Shown piece after piece: positions 32,478-43,929 of a DNA stretch of 64,000 nucleotides. How positions within the stretch are numbered: position 1 is the stretch's first letter; every line of letters begins with the position of its first letter. The translations under genes and the position numbers were made by a program. This stretch comes from Voacanga thouarsii (lineage: Eukaryota; Streptophyta; Magnoliopsida; Gentianales; Apocynaceae): the NCBI GenBank assembly GCA_026120185.1, contig JANUWF010002022.1, positions 806,001 to 870,000 of the forward strand. Direction: 5' to 3'. A model generated the notes under the pieces. That model was not told the DNA's origin, made no database searches, and saw only the letters and a program-made list of their open reading frames with translations.

Positions 32478-35240
32478 CACTACACCAAAATTAACAATTA
32501 GTGGCACACCCATTAACATCACGTAATTTGTAATTTGCGTCACGCATAATATTTTATGACTTTTTTTTTTTTTTTTGGTCATCATGTTGATCATCACCTT
32601 TTCACCATCGCTAAAGATAAACTATGACGATACATATATTTTTGTCACGGATTGATAAACATTACTTAACGTCTCATAAAACGTCACGTTATAGCTATGC
32701 ACTTGTGACGTTTAATTTGCGTCATAAAATAGTTTATGAATTGTCACAAAATATCTTAGATCGTCATGAAATATGAGTTCAATATTCAACTATTTGTGAC
32801 AAAAATGAAAAATGTCACATAAGTAGGTGGCCTAATTTTCGTCACTCATTATTAAAAAAAAAAAAAAGTCCCCAAATACCATGGATTGTCACGAATATGA
32901 GCTAAATTTTCAACTATTAATGACAAAAATGAAAACGTCACACAAATACATGGTGTAACTTTTGTGGCTCATTATTAGAAAAGAATATCACTGAACAATA
33001 TGAATCGTCAGAAAATATGAGATGAATATTTAACTATTAATGACAAAAATGAAAAACATCATGGGAATAGGTGGCATAATTGTTGTTACTCATTATTAAA
33101 AAAGAATGTCACTAAATAACAAGAATCGTGACAAAATATGATTAAATATTCTTTTATTCATGACGAATATGAGAATGTCACACTAATAATAGTGAAGCAT
33201 CATATATTATTGTAAATATTTTGATTAATTTTTACGTTTGTATCATCATCACTCGAATAGGTGACGTTCAAGGAGTAACAAAATATTTATTAATGCTTAA
33301 TAATTGCTGATGTTTCTAAAATGAAAGGGTGACGAATAGGTTACAATCTTATTGTCACTAAACATTAAGTATTTTAATGTTATTTTTTTAATTTACATTA
33401 TATAATATCTCATATCTTATGTATAAAGTATAGCATTATAAGATCAAATCAATAGCATTTAATAAAATTAAATACCCTATTGTATTCCAAATATAGAATC
33501 TCAAAGATAAAATATCCAAATAGTAGAGTAATGTTAAAAATTATATAATATCCTCATGCATTGAGAAAAATAAAATTCATAAAAAAGAAATAAGCCATGC
33601 TAGCTAATATGTAGTTGAACCACACTCGCCAGATTTCATTTAGATTCTTCAAATGATAATGATTCAGTTGGTGGAGAATTTGGCTCACTTGAAACTACAA
33701 TAAACATTTAATAAAAATAATTAAAAATTTATAAAAATTTGAAAAAATAAAGTAATGACAAGTAAATTTTTTAAAAAAAAAGAATAAGCATTTCAAGTCT
33801 ATAAAAATAAAATTAATGCATACTATTTCCAGAAAATTGTGGCATTAGCACTTCTATTCCACAACTATTCATAGTTTGAGTCATTAGTTTCAAGTAATCT
33901 TCAAGCGGTTTAATGTTCGACTCGTATTTCTCGAGGTTTTTGTCTTTCTTATCAAGCTTTTCTGTTAATTTATAAATGGCAGGATTTGGGTTTTGCCTAT
34001 TAGGCTTAGACCCATATCCAAGCCCTTTGATGTAACTTGACCTACTTCTAAGTACTTCATCTGCAATAGAGTCAATAGTCTTAGGTTCCATTCCTTCTCC
34101 AACAGGCTGTGATAGCAATTCTTGTATTCTCTCTTATAATTATAGGAAAAAACCTTAATTGTAATGTAATAATATATGATAATAAGTTTAATATTTGTAA
34201 ACCCTTACATACTCTGCTTGAGCCTCAAGACATGTCCATCCTTCGGTCTCTGAATTGCGAGTCATCTTAACAAATTCCTTCCTATCTGGTGCTTCTTCAC
34301 CATTACGCTGCACAATTGTCAGTAAAAAAAATGAAATAAAATAAAAATTTACATATCAAATTAAAAGTTATAGGAATATAAATGGATCTTTTTACCTTGG
34401 CATAGCGACTTGCAACAAATGCCATTGACCCTTGCTTATGTGAAAACTTGACTTTCTATTAACATGCTTTATTCTTTTCACACCTTGCCTTTAGATACAA
34501 AAAAAAAAAAAAAAGAACCGACTTTCGTATAAACTAAAAATATATAACATTCTACTATTTCTAATGTAAATGAAATTATAAAATATAAGAAATAAACCTA
34601 ATATCCAGGATTGCTAAATAGATCACAAAATGCTTCCCAATTTTCTTAAGTCAAATTGAACTTAGTAGTTGGGGCCTTTTGCCGTGCTTCTTCATCACTT
34701 GAAAGTGATTTGTAGTATAAATGAAGCCTATGTCACTAGTTTCTAGACAACCTCGACAAAATTGGCGTCACAGAGCTTTAGACATACTCATCATCTAAGT
34801 TAATCTGAAATTTAGTCTAAAAAAATAAACTAATGGTTATATGAAATGTGCAACATAACTTTATGTGAACTTCAAATTTAAGACTTTGCCCTTACCTTAA
34901 GTCTCTTAATTGCATGATTCTTATCATCATTAGTCATACTTCTCCATTTTGTTGGAATTTAGATGAATTGTCGAGAAATGAATCCGATTTCATTCGACAA
35001 TTTTGCTTATTGAACTTTTGAAGTTAGTATGCCCTTACCTTATGGAATGTCAATCCGCATTTTTTTTTTCCTTTGATTAATTTTTCCAATCTTAAACCTC
35101 TAGAAGGGCCCCATGTCCTTTTAGGAGGGATTGAGGCTTCCTGGCCTATTTCAACAAAATGAATAAATTCATCATTAAGAATTTTAAATAAAGTAATATT
35201 TTCAATATAAAGAATAAATTAAAAAATCATAAAACATAAA
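32478..35240 (-). mobile_element. CACTA (En/Spm) DNA transposon, one end missing
   Basis: The left terminus is CACTACACCAAAATTAAC, the hallmark CACTA inverted-repeat end. It is followed by about 900 bases of subterminal sequence dense in gtcac, tgacg and gtcat words (32510-33360), as expected for transposase-binding repeats. A multi-exon gene of the plant Ptta/En/Spm transposase family lies on the minus strand. The matching right terminus is absent; the sequence changes to Gypsy protease at 35241. A DDE transposase (TnpD/Transposase_21 type) is not present. So it is truncated and defective. Confidence 0.82.
33637..35152 (-). pseudogene. Ptta/En/Spm-type (TnpA-like) transposon gene with introns
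   Basis: Read from right to left, exon-like blocks are as follows. 35152-35039: PPKRTWGPSRGLRLEKLIKG. About 35010-34915: LSNEIGFISRQF, then TKWRSMTNDDKNHAIKRLK with a GTAAGG donor. About 34812-34599: FQINLDDEYV, then HRLHLYYKSLSSDEEARQ and ENWEAFCDLFSNPGY. About 34490-34396: CEKNKA and FSHKQGSMAFVASRYAK. About 34310-34206: RNGEEAPDRKEFVKMTRNSE. 34130-33815: ADEVLRSRSSYIKGLGYGSK and a Lys/Glu coiled-coil-like segment. About 33695-33637: SSEPNSPPTESLSFEESK-stop. TnpA-like proteins bind subterminal repeats. Several in-frame stops, mostly at former Gln codons, show decay. Confidence 0.78.
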
Positions 35241-35651
35241 GGTCATTCCATTAATGCATTGATAGACCCTGGATCTACCCATTCCTATTTAAACAAGAAT
35301 TGTGCATATCATTTGGGTTGGGATGGAGTAGAACTACCTTTTACCTTGTTGGTGAGTACACCCTTAGGGAAAATGGTGCAAGCGGATCGGTATGTGTAGA
35401 ATTGCAAGATTGAAGTGGGGAGAAAAAGCTTAGAAGGAGATTTGACAGTCTTAGTTATTAATGATTATGACTTGATTTTGGGTATGGATTGGCTAGCTAA
35501 GCATGGGGCTAGAGTAGATTGTAAGAATAAGTCCGTTCAGCTCATTAGACCAGGATGCGATGTATTGGAGTTCAATGGCAAGAGTGTAAGAGAGTTGAAG
35601 TTTTTTATAGCTGGAGCAAAAGCCTGGAAATTGTTGAAGCAAGAATGTTAA
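35241..35651 (+). pseudogene. Gypsy protease, truncated at the N-terminus
   Basis: Begins GHSINALIDPGSTHSYLN, where the DPGSTHS block carries the catalytic Asp, and ends with LVINDYDLILGMDWLAKHGA and VDCKNKSVQL, the second half of a retropepsin. It cleaves the polyprotein. The DNA upstream of codon GHS is CACTA or unassigned sequence, so gag and the protease start are lost. TAG near 35400 and TAA at 35649-35651 interrupt it. Confidence 0.85.
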
Positions 35652-36856
35652 GGATATTTTGCCTATGTGATAAATAAGTCGAAGGATCAGTGCACCCTCG
35701 AAGATACTAAGGTGGTAAGGGATTTTCCCGACATGTTTCCTGTGGAACTCACTTTTCTACCTCCCAACCGAGAAGTTAAGTTCACTGTTGATCTAGTCCC
35801 AGGAGCGGAACCGGTATCCCAAACCCCGTATCGGATGGCACCTACAGAATTGAAAGAGTTGAAAGAGCAGCTAGAGGAGTTGATGAGGCAAGGTTACATC
35901 AGACCTAGTACGTCACCTTGGGGAGCACCAGTACTATTTGTGAAGAAGAAGGATGGGACCTTGAGGTTATGCATCGACTACCAAGGCTTGAACAACCTAA
36001 CTATCAAGAATAAGTATCCTCTACCATTAATTGACGAGCTGTTCGACCAGTTGCAAGGTCTCAGTTGTTATTCCAAATTGGATTTGAGGTAAGGATACTA
36101 TCAAGTGAGGATAAAAGAGGAAGATATTCCCAAGACGGCCCTCAACACAAGATATGGTTACTATGAGTTTGTGGTAATGCCTTTTAGGGTAACCAATGCA
36201 CCAGCGGTATTTATGGATTTGATGCATCGGGTTTTCCAACCCTACTTGGACAAGTTCATGCTGGTCTTCATTGACGACATACTCATATACTCTAAGAATC
36301 TCGAGGATCATGCAGAATATTCGAAGCTAGTATTGGAAAAGCTAAGAGAGCACAAGCTTTACACCAAATTTAGCAAGTGCAAGTTTTGACTGGATAGTGT
36401 GGCATTTTTTGGCCATGTGGTAACCTAGGATGGAATCAAGGTAGACCCAGCAAAAGTTGAAGTAGTTTTGGACTGAAAGCAACCAGAGAACATCACGAAG
36501 ATTCGAAGTTTCCTAGGATTGGCCGGCTATTATAGGAGGTTTATTAAAGGATTCTCAACACTAGCATCGCCTATGACCTGGCTACTGAGAAAGGACGTAC
36601 CCTCTGTCTGGAATGAGAAATGCGAAAAGAGCTTTCAAGAGCTGAAGCGGAGGTCAATGACAGCACCTATATTGAGTTTTCCAGAGGGAGATAAGCCCTA
36701 CGCTCTATATACGGACGCTTCAAAGGAAGGTTTAGGAGTAGTATTAATGCAGGATAGGAAGGTAATCGCCTATGCCTCGCGGAAGTTGAAGCCTCATGAA
36801 GTCAATTTTCCAACTCATGATTTATTGTATTTGCTTTAAAGAAATGGCAGCACTAC
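35652..36856 (+). pseudogene. Gypsy reverse transcriptase and start of RNase H
   Basis: All in one frame with the protease. Landmarks: [66 protein letters not shown]-like [15 protein letters not shown] and the catalytic FIDD in [15 protein letters not shown] (near 36250-36300). The thumb follows with [18 protein letters not shown] and RNase H starts at [15 protein letters not shown]. Stops at 36092 (Ser in family), 36388 and 36475 (Trp in family) and 36429. The frame ends at 36839 through a frameshift; RNase H continues in another frame. Confidence 0.9.
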
Positions 36857-38580
36857 TTGTATGGAACTGAATATGAAGTGTTTACTGATCACAAGAGGCT
36901 GAAGTACATCTTCACCCAAAAGGATTTGAATTTGAGACAACGGAGATGGATGGAATTTTTGGAAGAATATCGTTGTCCTATCAACTACCACCCTGAGAAG
37001 GCTAATGTTGTTGCTAATGCCCTGAGCCATAAAGTCAAAATGGCCGGGTTAAGAGTGCAAGAGATTCAAGTAGTCCAAGTCGTGTTGGATAGAAGAACAG
37101 AAGTGCAAGAATAGAGGATTATTGTCAGCAATCTAAGATTGATACCGGACCTAAGGCGTTAAATCATCAAGGCTCAGCAAAGTAATGCAGAATTTTAACT
37201 TTTCAAGGATAAGGAGCTTAAATGGCAAGGCAATGATTTTCGACAGGACAAAACGGGAGTTCTGTATTTCCGAGACCGTCTGTGTGTACCCGATTAGCAC
37301 CAGTTGAATGATAGGATTTTGGAGAAAGCGCATAAAAGCAAGTATGCAATTCATCTGGGAGAGGTGAAAATGTATCAAGGCCTAAAAAGGGCTTATTAGT
37401 GGCCCGAAATGAAGAGGAACGTGGTTAAGTATATTTTGACATGTCTGACCTGTCAAAAAGTCAAAGCGGAGCACAAAAAATCGGCAGGATTGTTGCAACC
37501 ATTACCAGCACCTGAATGGAAATGGAAAGAGGTGACCATGGACTTCGTTACCGAACTCCCTATGGCAAGGATCAAAAAGGACGCCATATGGGTAGTAGTA
37601 GATCGATTGACTAAGTCAGTACATTTTATACTGGTGAACGTAAGGGATTCAATGGAGAAGTTAGCTCAGACCTATGTGCGAGAAATAGTCAGATTGCGTA
37701 GAGTGCCTTCAGGTATTGTGTCCGACCAAGACCCGAGATTCACATCCCAATTTTGGGGCAAGTTTCAAGAATCAATGGGTTCCAGTCTAAAGTTCAGTAT
37801 AACGGCGCATCCGCAAATCGATGGTCAGTCAGAAAGGGTTATTAAAATATTAGAGGACATGCTGAGAGCCTATGTATTGGATTTCGGGGATAAGTGAATC
37901 AAATGTGTACCGTATGCAGAATTGGAATATAATAACAGCTATCAGTCTTCGATTGGAATGGCCCCGTATAAAGCATTGTATAGACATAAGTATTAAGTAC
38001 CGCTATACTGGAGTTGGTCGAAGGACGGCCACATAAGCAAGTCTAGAAAAGTCCGCGTTCAGGAAATGTTGGATAATGTCAAGCTGATCAGAGAAAGGTT
38101 GAAGGTAGCCTAGAGCTGTCAAAAGAGTTATGCGGATAATAGGCAGAGAGAGTTAGAATTTTAGGTAGGAGATAATGTGTTCCTAAGATTGACACCGAAT
38201 AGAGGAATTTTGAAGCATCCGAATGGTGGAAAGCTAAATCCAAGGTATTTAGGACCATTTCCGATAAAGGAGAGAATTGGACCGATGGCATATTGATTAG
38301 ATTTGCCGGATGGGTTGACGGGAATATACAATATGTTTCATGTATCTCAGTTGAAGAAGTACAATGCCGACCCCAGACATGTTTTGAATAGTAAGTCGTT
38401 AGTATTGCAACCCGACTTAAGCAATGTGGAGAAACCTGTGAAAATTCTGGACTGAAGTATCAAGACTCTCCGGAACAAGCAGATTCCTATGGTGAAGGTA
38501 TAGTGGGAGCATCATGCCACGTGGGATGCCATATGGGAAATAGAAGAGTGGATAAAATGGAAGTATCCTGATCTGAGATA
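36857..38580 (+). pseudogene. Gypsy RNase H end, integrase and chromodomain-like tail
   Basis: RNase H ends with [19 protein letters not shown]. The integrase zinc finger has HKSKYAIHLG and CLTCQKVKAEHK. The core follows with the conserved Asp in WKEVTMDFVTELP, Asp in GIVSDQDPRFTSQFW and Glu in QIDGQSERVIKILEDMLR. Downstream are NRGILKHPNGGKLNPRYLGP and YNMFHVSQLKKY, then KTLRNKQIPMVKV and WEHHATWDAIWEIEEWIKW, a chromodomain-like end that in relatives guides insertion to heterochromatin. Stops at 37114, 37897 and many later points. Confidence 0.88.
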
Positions 38581-38614
38581 AAGGTATGCCTGAATTTCGG
38601 GACGAAATTCTTCC

Positions 38615-38627
38615 AAGAAGGGGAGGA
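38615..38627 (+). other. Polypurine tract of the Gypsy element
   Basis: aagaaggggagga directly precedes the LTR start TGTGAAACCCC. The upstream 'cgggacgaaattcttccaag' corresponds to the usual 'FRDEILLPR' coding end of Tekay-like elements. Confidence 0.85.
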
Positions 38628-38869
38628 TGTGAAACCCCACCTAAAGCTAACCTTAGAGTAAAGGGGTTGGGATGCATATCATGTCATTCTACATAAAAAT
38701 ATACTTTTGAATGATTTTCTATGCTTTAGAATTGTGGTTTATAGGTTAAATGGCTTATTTATGCTTATTGGGTAGGAAGGGTAAAACGGTAATTTTGCTT
38801 GAAGTCAAATAGGAAAATGGCTTGAGGTTTAGATAAGAAGAGTATTTAGGTGAGAAAATAAGAATAAGA

Positions 38870-38940
38870 GTTAATGTGGTTAAGTGGTTAGAGCTTTGTG
38901 AATTAATCTCTAAGGTCATGAGTTCAAATCCCATCACTTA
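38870..38940 (+). promoter_or_regulatory. tRNA-like segment with A and B boxes in the Gypsy LTR
   Basis: tggttaagtggttaga (38877-38892) resembles an A box (TRGCNNAGYNGG) and gagttcaaatccc (38920-38932) a B box (GGTTCGANTCC), spaced about 30 bases apart as in tRNA genes. A T-arm can be drawn around ttcaaat, but the acceptor stem pairs poorly, so it is not a functional tRNA. The same segment is at the same place in the other LTR copy (57131-57200), so it was present before these copies separated. Confidence 0.5.
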
Positions 38941-40510
38941 TGTTTTATTCATGATTATCTAAACTATGTTTGAATTTTTTTTATTTTCCTACATTTCTTA
39001 AAGATAGGAATGTTATCTTAAGGGAGACATGAAGATAATGTCTTGATCATGTCCTAAAAAGAATTCTAGAGGAATTCTTGTTCCTTTAACTTCTCTAGCC
39101 TTGTCCTAATATCTTCATAATTTAAATTATCCATAATCCATTAATCTCTTCTTTTAATTCCAAAAAAATTCTATGATAAGTCCCTAGCAATGGAATTCAA
39201 AAATCAACTCTTGGGGATAGGGGATTACCAAAAATAGGGAGGAGAGTTAGGATGGGTTTCCATGGAAAAGAAATCACCATAGCTAGACCTTCAATCCTAC
39301 CTTCATCTTGTTCATGATGTAATAAAGGAAAATTCTAGAAATTTTCCAGAATTTGTACAAGATGGTTTTCAAAAAATTCAGCCAACATTCTTACCCATTT
39401 GCTGCCAGAAAAATGGTTATTTCATGCAAGGTTCAAGGCTAGAAAAACAGGGAATTTTCAGACTACTCAATCTGCCCAAGAACCAGAAATTTTTCCTGCA
39501 GCAATTCGCTACTTTTGAAGCTGGAATTGAAGCCATCTTTTGGTCATCAAAATCAGCTCATCAAAATCAGCTGGAACTTCCTTTGTTTTTCTTTAGAAAG
39601 AAGGCTGGAAAACCACCATTAAAAGACCCTAAAACACCCCAGAAAAACAGCCGCAAATTGGGCCAAACAATGCAGAAAATTCTGCACCAAAAACCATCAT
39701 CATTCAAAGCACCCTTAAAGCACTAAAACCAAAAAAAAAATTCCAGCTTGGTTTCTCAAGGCCAAGGCCGAAAATCACCACCCAAACCTCTGAAAATCAA
39801 ACCTTGTTCGGCCATGGACTGAACACTATTGACCTCCATACTAACCTTCAGTGCTTGGACTCCATGATCACACCTCAAAAAGCTCCTAAGATTACTCTAT
39901 CCAAAACTCATTTGAACTTCAAACTAATTCTAGATTTTTGCTCCATTAAATACATTCTTGTAGCAAGTGATTGAACTAGAAATTCCTTTACCATTAGAGA
40001 CCATTTTCGACTAGCACTATAAGCTGAACAACTCTCCATTCTTTACATTAAACCAAGCTTGATCAGTCCTACACCATTGAAGAGCAAGAGACCTCCCATG
40101 AACAACCACTATTAGCTAATCCTTTACCTCAAATAACTTCTCTCTCCCTCTAGCTGAAAACCAAAACCCCTATCTACTATAGGCCATTTGGCCAATAGCA
40201 TTTCCAGCAATCCTCAAACAATTTTCTCTCAATTCTCCCATGAACACCAAGAACACACACTTCACACCTTCAAACCTAAACATATCCTAAACATCTCCAA
40301 TCACTCTCAAATACTCCAGATCACTCATACATAATCCCTAATCTTCATTTCTGGTCTTTATAATGGGAAATCACGCAAACTAGAATTTTTGAACGGATCA
40401 AAACCAGTTTTTTTATTGAAGGTTCCAAGAACATCAAGAGGTAAACCAAGAATAACCTTCTTGTTCTTCCTCTTCTATTCAATTTTTAATATTCCATTCT
40501 AATGCTCTTC

Positions 40511-40548
<38 letters not shown>

Positions 40549-41897
40549 AAATGATGATGGCCAACCATGGCTGTTTTTCGAACATCAAATGGCTCTCAAT
40601 CACATGGACCTCCACTAATCAAGAAATCTTCATCAAGTGTTCGTCTATCAAGTATTTCTTCTTAAATCCTCCTTTTAATTTCTGAATTCTTATCTCTTAG
40701 ATATTGATAGGAAGATTGAATATGAATGGGGGTTGAGTATATGTATATGGATGGAAGGGATGGAGTTAGGACATAAGAGATAGAATGTATGATTAAGCTA
40801 TAAGGATTTTTCTTTTGAATCAATATAAATTCATCATGTTTATTGAGATTTATGAATGCTTTGATGCATGATAGATGTTATGTCACCAGTGGTGATTAGG
40901 CTTTTATTCTTATTTTCTATTGAGGTCATGAATGATGATTATACCTAGTAGGAGATTGACCATGTGATAGTATGTGTTCATTCAAGTGTATATTCATGAA
41001 TGGATTAGTTTATTATTTGATGTTAGGGATTGTGTTCATGAATCTTTTCTTGCAATAGGAAATCAGGGTAAAAGACTATTTTCTTTGTTAATTCTAAAAT
41101 TATTTTTATTAACAAATTGTATTAATTTAATTAGAATTATTGTTATATTTACTCTATAAGATCCGAAAACATTAGGAAAGTTTGGAAATAGAATATTAAT
41201 TGAAATATTAATATTTTTTCTAGTTAAATAAATAAAATCTTTTTTTAGAAAAAATAATAAAATCTTTTATTAATATATATATATATAATAAATAAATAAA
41301 ATATTAAAATTAATTAATATCAAATGGCCTTGGGGATCATAATAATTAACCTTTCTAAAACTTTTACCTATATCCATAAATATTATTTATATTAAAATTT
41401 ATTTATTATTTGATAATTAAAAATTAAGTATAATTTATTTATTATTAATTTCATTGGTTATTTATTATCTATTAATTATTAATTAAAAATTATAGTGTAA
41501 TTTATTACTTCTAATAATAGTACAATATAAATATTACCATTTACCAATATTATGTTGGACTTAGGATTATTCAATATTTAATACTAGTTTATTTATTAGC
41601 AATAATACTCATAGTTATTATTTGAAAATACAATTTATTAGTATTTATTTTAGAACCCCTAGTTATTTTAACTCATCAAATTAGATTTATTTTATAAAAT
41701 ACTTTATCAACTAGTATTAAAGCCTAGGACATCATGGTCATGGTTAGTCATGGTTGTAACTAGTTGAACTATGAATTATTTATGTAAGGTAGATATGGTC
41801 TGAATGTTATCTTATGCCTTGTGTTTACCCCAGGCCGGGTTTGGTTGATCTTGGAAGATCTTTGAATCCCAGAAGAGCAAAGAATCAGGTAAGTTCC

Positions 41898-43929
41898 TGA
41901 TGGGAATATGCCCTCTTAGACTAAGTTTTTTATGTAAATATCGAATATGTTGATAAAAGAATTTATTTGTCAAAAATCGTTTGTGAAATAATTTTCTTTA
42001 TTTGTGTACATTTTCGTTTGGAACAGACCCATTGTATTTGAATAAGTGATCCATGTGAATGGAGGTCTTTCACAGTAAGGTATGGATTATGGGTTATTTA
42101 AACACATAAATAGTTATTCTTAACCGATTGATGAGAATGGGAATCTCTTCGTGTTTAGGTTATTATGTTATGAATTCCAAATGGAGGGTGGCTTACCTTT
42201 AGTCAGTGAGTAGTCCACTCACTTCATGACATAGGCGCATTTCGAATACGTTGAACATGACTAGTAGTAGTGGTTTCTAAAAGTACTATATGGTTAAAAC
42301 CTAGACTACTACCGCTACAGCATGGACTAGTACTCTATAACTTGAGTATGAGTTGGTGTTCTGGCGAAGCTGGAAGCATATGCTTTGATATGCTATAGTT
42401 GAGGTTCTATCGGAGGGCCAATATACTTGCATGTTGAGTATGTGTGACTAATTAGTTAAGACAAACTTGTATAAGATAGTTTCTACACTATACACCCCTT
42501 GTGGTTGTCCGGATGATCTAAATATTCAGGGCCCTGGGAAACGTGACTTGGATGTTTGCTTTAGGTAACTCTCTTGGAAAGCAGAAACACTCCAGGAAGT
42601 CGTGGATCATTAGACTAGAAGCCTAAGGATGGTAGATGTCATTTAGAGAGGTGTTAGTACACTTCTTCATCTCTAAATGTACGGCGATGTGTAGAGGGGT
42701 ATTTTAGTCATTTCACTTGTAGGTCGGAGACTTTGCTAATGCAGCATTGTCCTTGAGGTCAATATTTCTTTATGGTGATATTAGAAAATATTTAAAATGT
42801 AAAATACATCTATTTATATAGTAGGGGTATTTTGGTCATTTTAGTAGTCAAGACGATGTATCTTTTTGGTCCTTGAAATAGCCCATAAGTCCTAATTAAT
42901 TTTTGGGTTGAGAAATTGATCTCAATTGAGAGAGTTTTATTTTATTCAGAAAGTCTAATTTATTATTAGACTGTAATAAAATAAATGGAGAGAAATTTAT
43001 TAACTGGTTTAATTAGTTAATTAATTATTCAGGACCTGGATCCAGTTTCAATAATTAGAAAATTAATCGGGACTTAAACTAGAGGAAAATGATTATTACT
43101 TAATTATTTATTAGGTTATTTATTTAATTAAATCCCAGAAAATAAATAATTAAAGCTTAATTATTTTTTGCTCATTTTGGTTCATTAATTATTTATTGGG
43201 TTATTTATTTAATCTCAAGTAAAATAATTAATGTTTATTATTTTGGACTTTTCGGGTCAAAAAAATATATTATTTTAGCCCAATAGCCTGGACTATAGGA
43301 TTTTTCCGGACACAATTTAGAAGAGTTTAGGGTGAAGTCAAAATTTATTTTGTAAATAATATTCGGGTATTAAATCTCGAGAATATTATTTTTATCAAAA
43401 TAATTATTTTTGGTTTCATGACTCTTGGCTTTCTGTGTGAAAAAATAAAATAAAAGAAAATGGGAAAAAATTAAATTCCCAAGTCTTTTGGCTCTCTCTC
43501 TCCTTCTTGTGTGGCTGTTTAACTTTCCTGGCTTTTGGTGCTCTTCATTGGTTTTGGCTATAACAGAAGAAGCCATGCCTAGAAAACGGATGGTCAGTGT
43601 GTGAAAAACCAGAGAGATCATTCTTTCCTTCTCTTCCCATTCTGTGCTCACCAACTAAAATTAAGGTTGGGTCATATTTTGAGAATTGAAAAGCTTGGCA
43701 TTCATCACACCGGAGCTAGAGAAGAAAGGATGACAGTGCACTGATGTTCATGGATGGATGCAAAAGAAAGCTGTTTCTGTGCTTCAACCAATTCTTCAAC
43801 ATTCTTCAAGTTTAAGGCTCCAATAGGTATGTTTTCAAGCTACCATGTTGTGTCAATACTCTGTTTAATGTTCTTGTTTTTCCATTTTTACTGTCCCATG
43901 AAGCATGCTCTGTATATGTAAATCCTTCA
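41898..43929 (+). repeat. Copia-1-family solo LTR nested in the Gypsy LTR
   Basis: 2032 bp, TGATGGGAAT..ATCCTTCA, flanked by the perfect 5-bp duplication gttcc (41893-41897 and 43930-43934). The first 1.7 kb follows the Copia-1 LTR, including the TATA-like ctatttatatag at 42810-42821 and 'ggtatggattatgggttattt'. The last 250 bases differ from Copia-1, so it is a related subfamily. No internal region remains. Confidence 0.88.

Noticed and set aside
38875..38940. Possible functional tRNA gene
   Set aside because: Acceptor and anticodon stems do not pair well, and the segment is part of a repeated LTR; kept only as a tRNA-like feature.
39424..39726. A 100-codon frame in the Gypsy LTR, with a rough counterpart near 57550-57900
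   Set aside because: The two copies translate to dissimilar proteins because of frameshifts between them, so the frame is not conserved.
41150..41700. Possible matrix-attachment or origin-like AT-rich region
   Set aside because: AT-richness alone is not evidence, and the stretch is simply part of the Gypsy LTR, repeated at 59450-59660.
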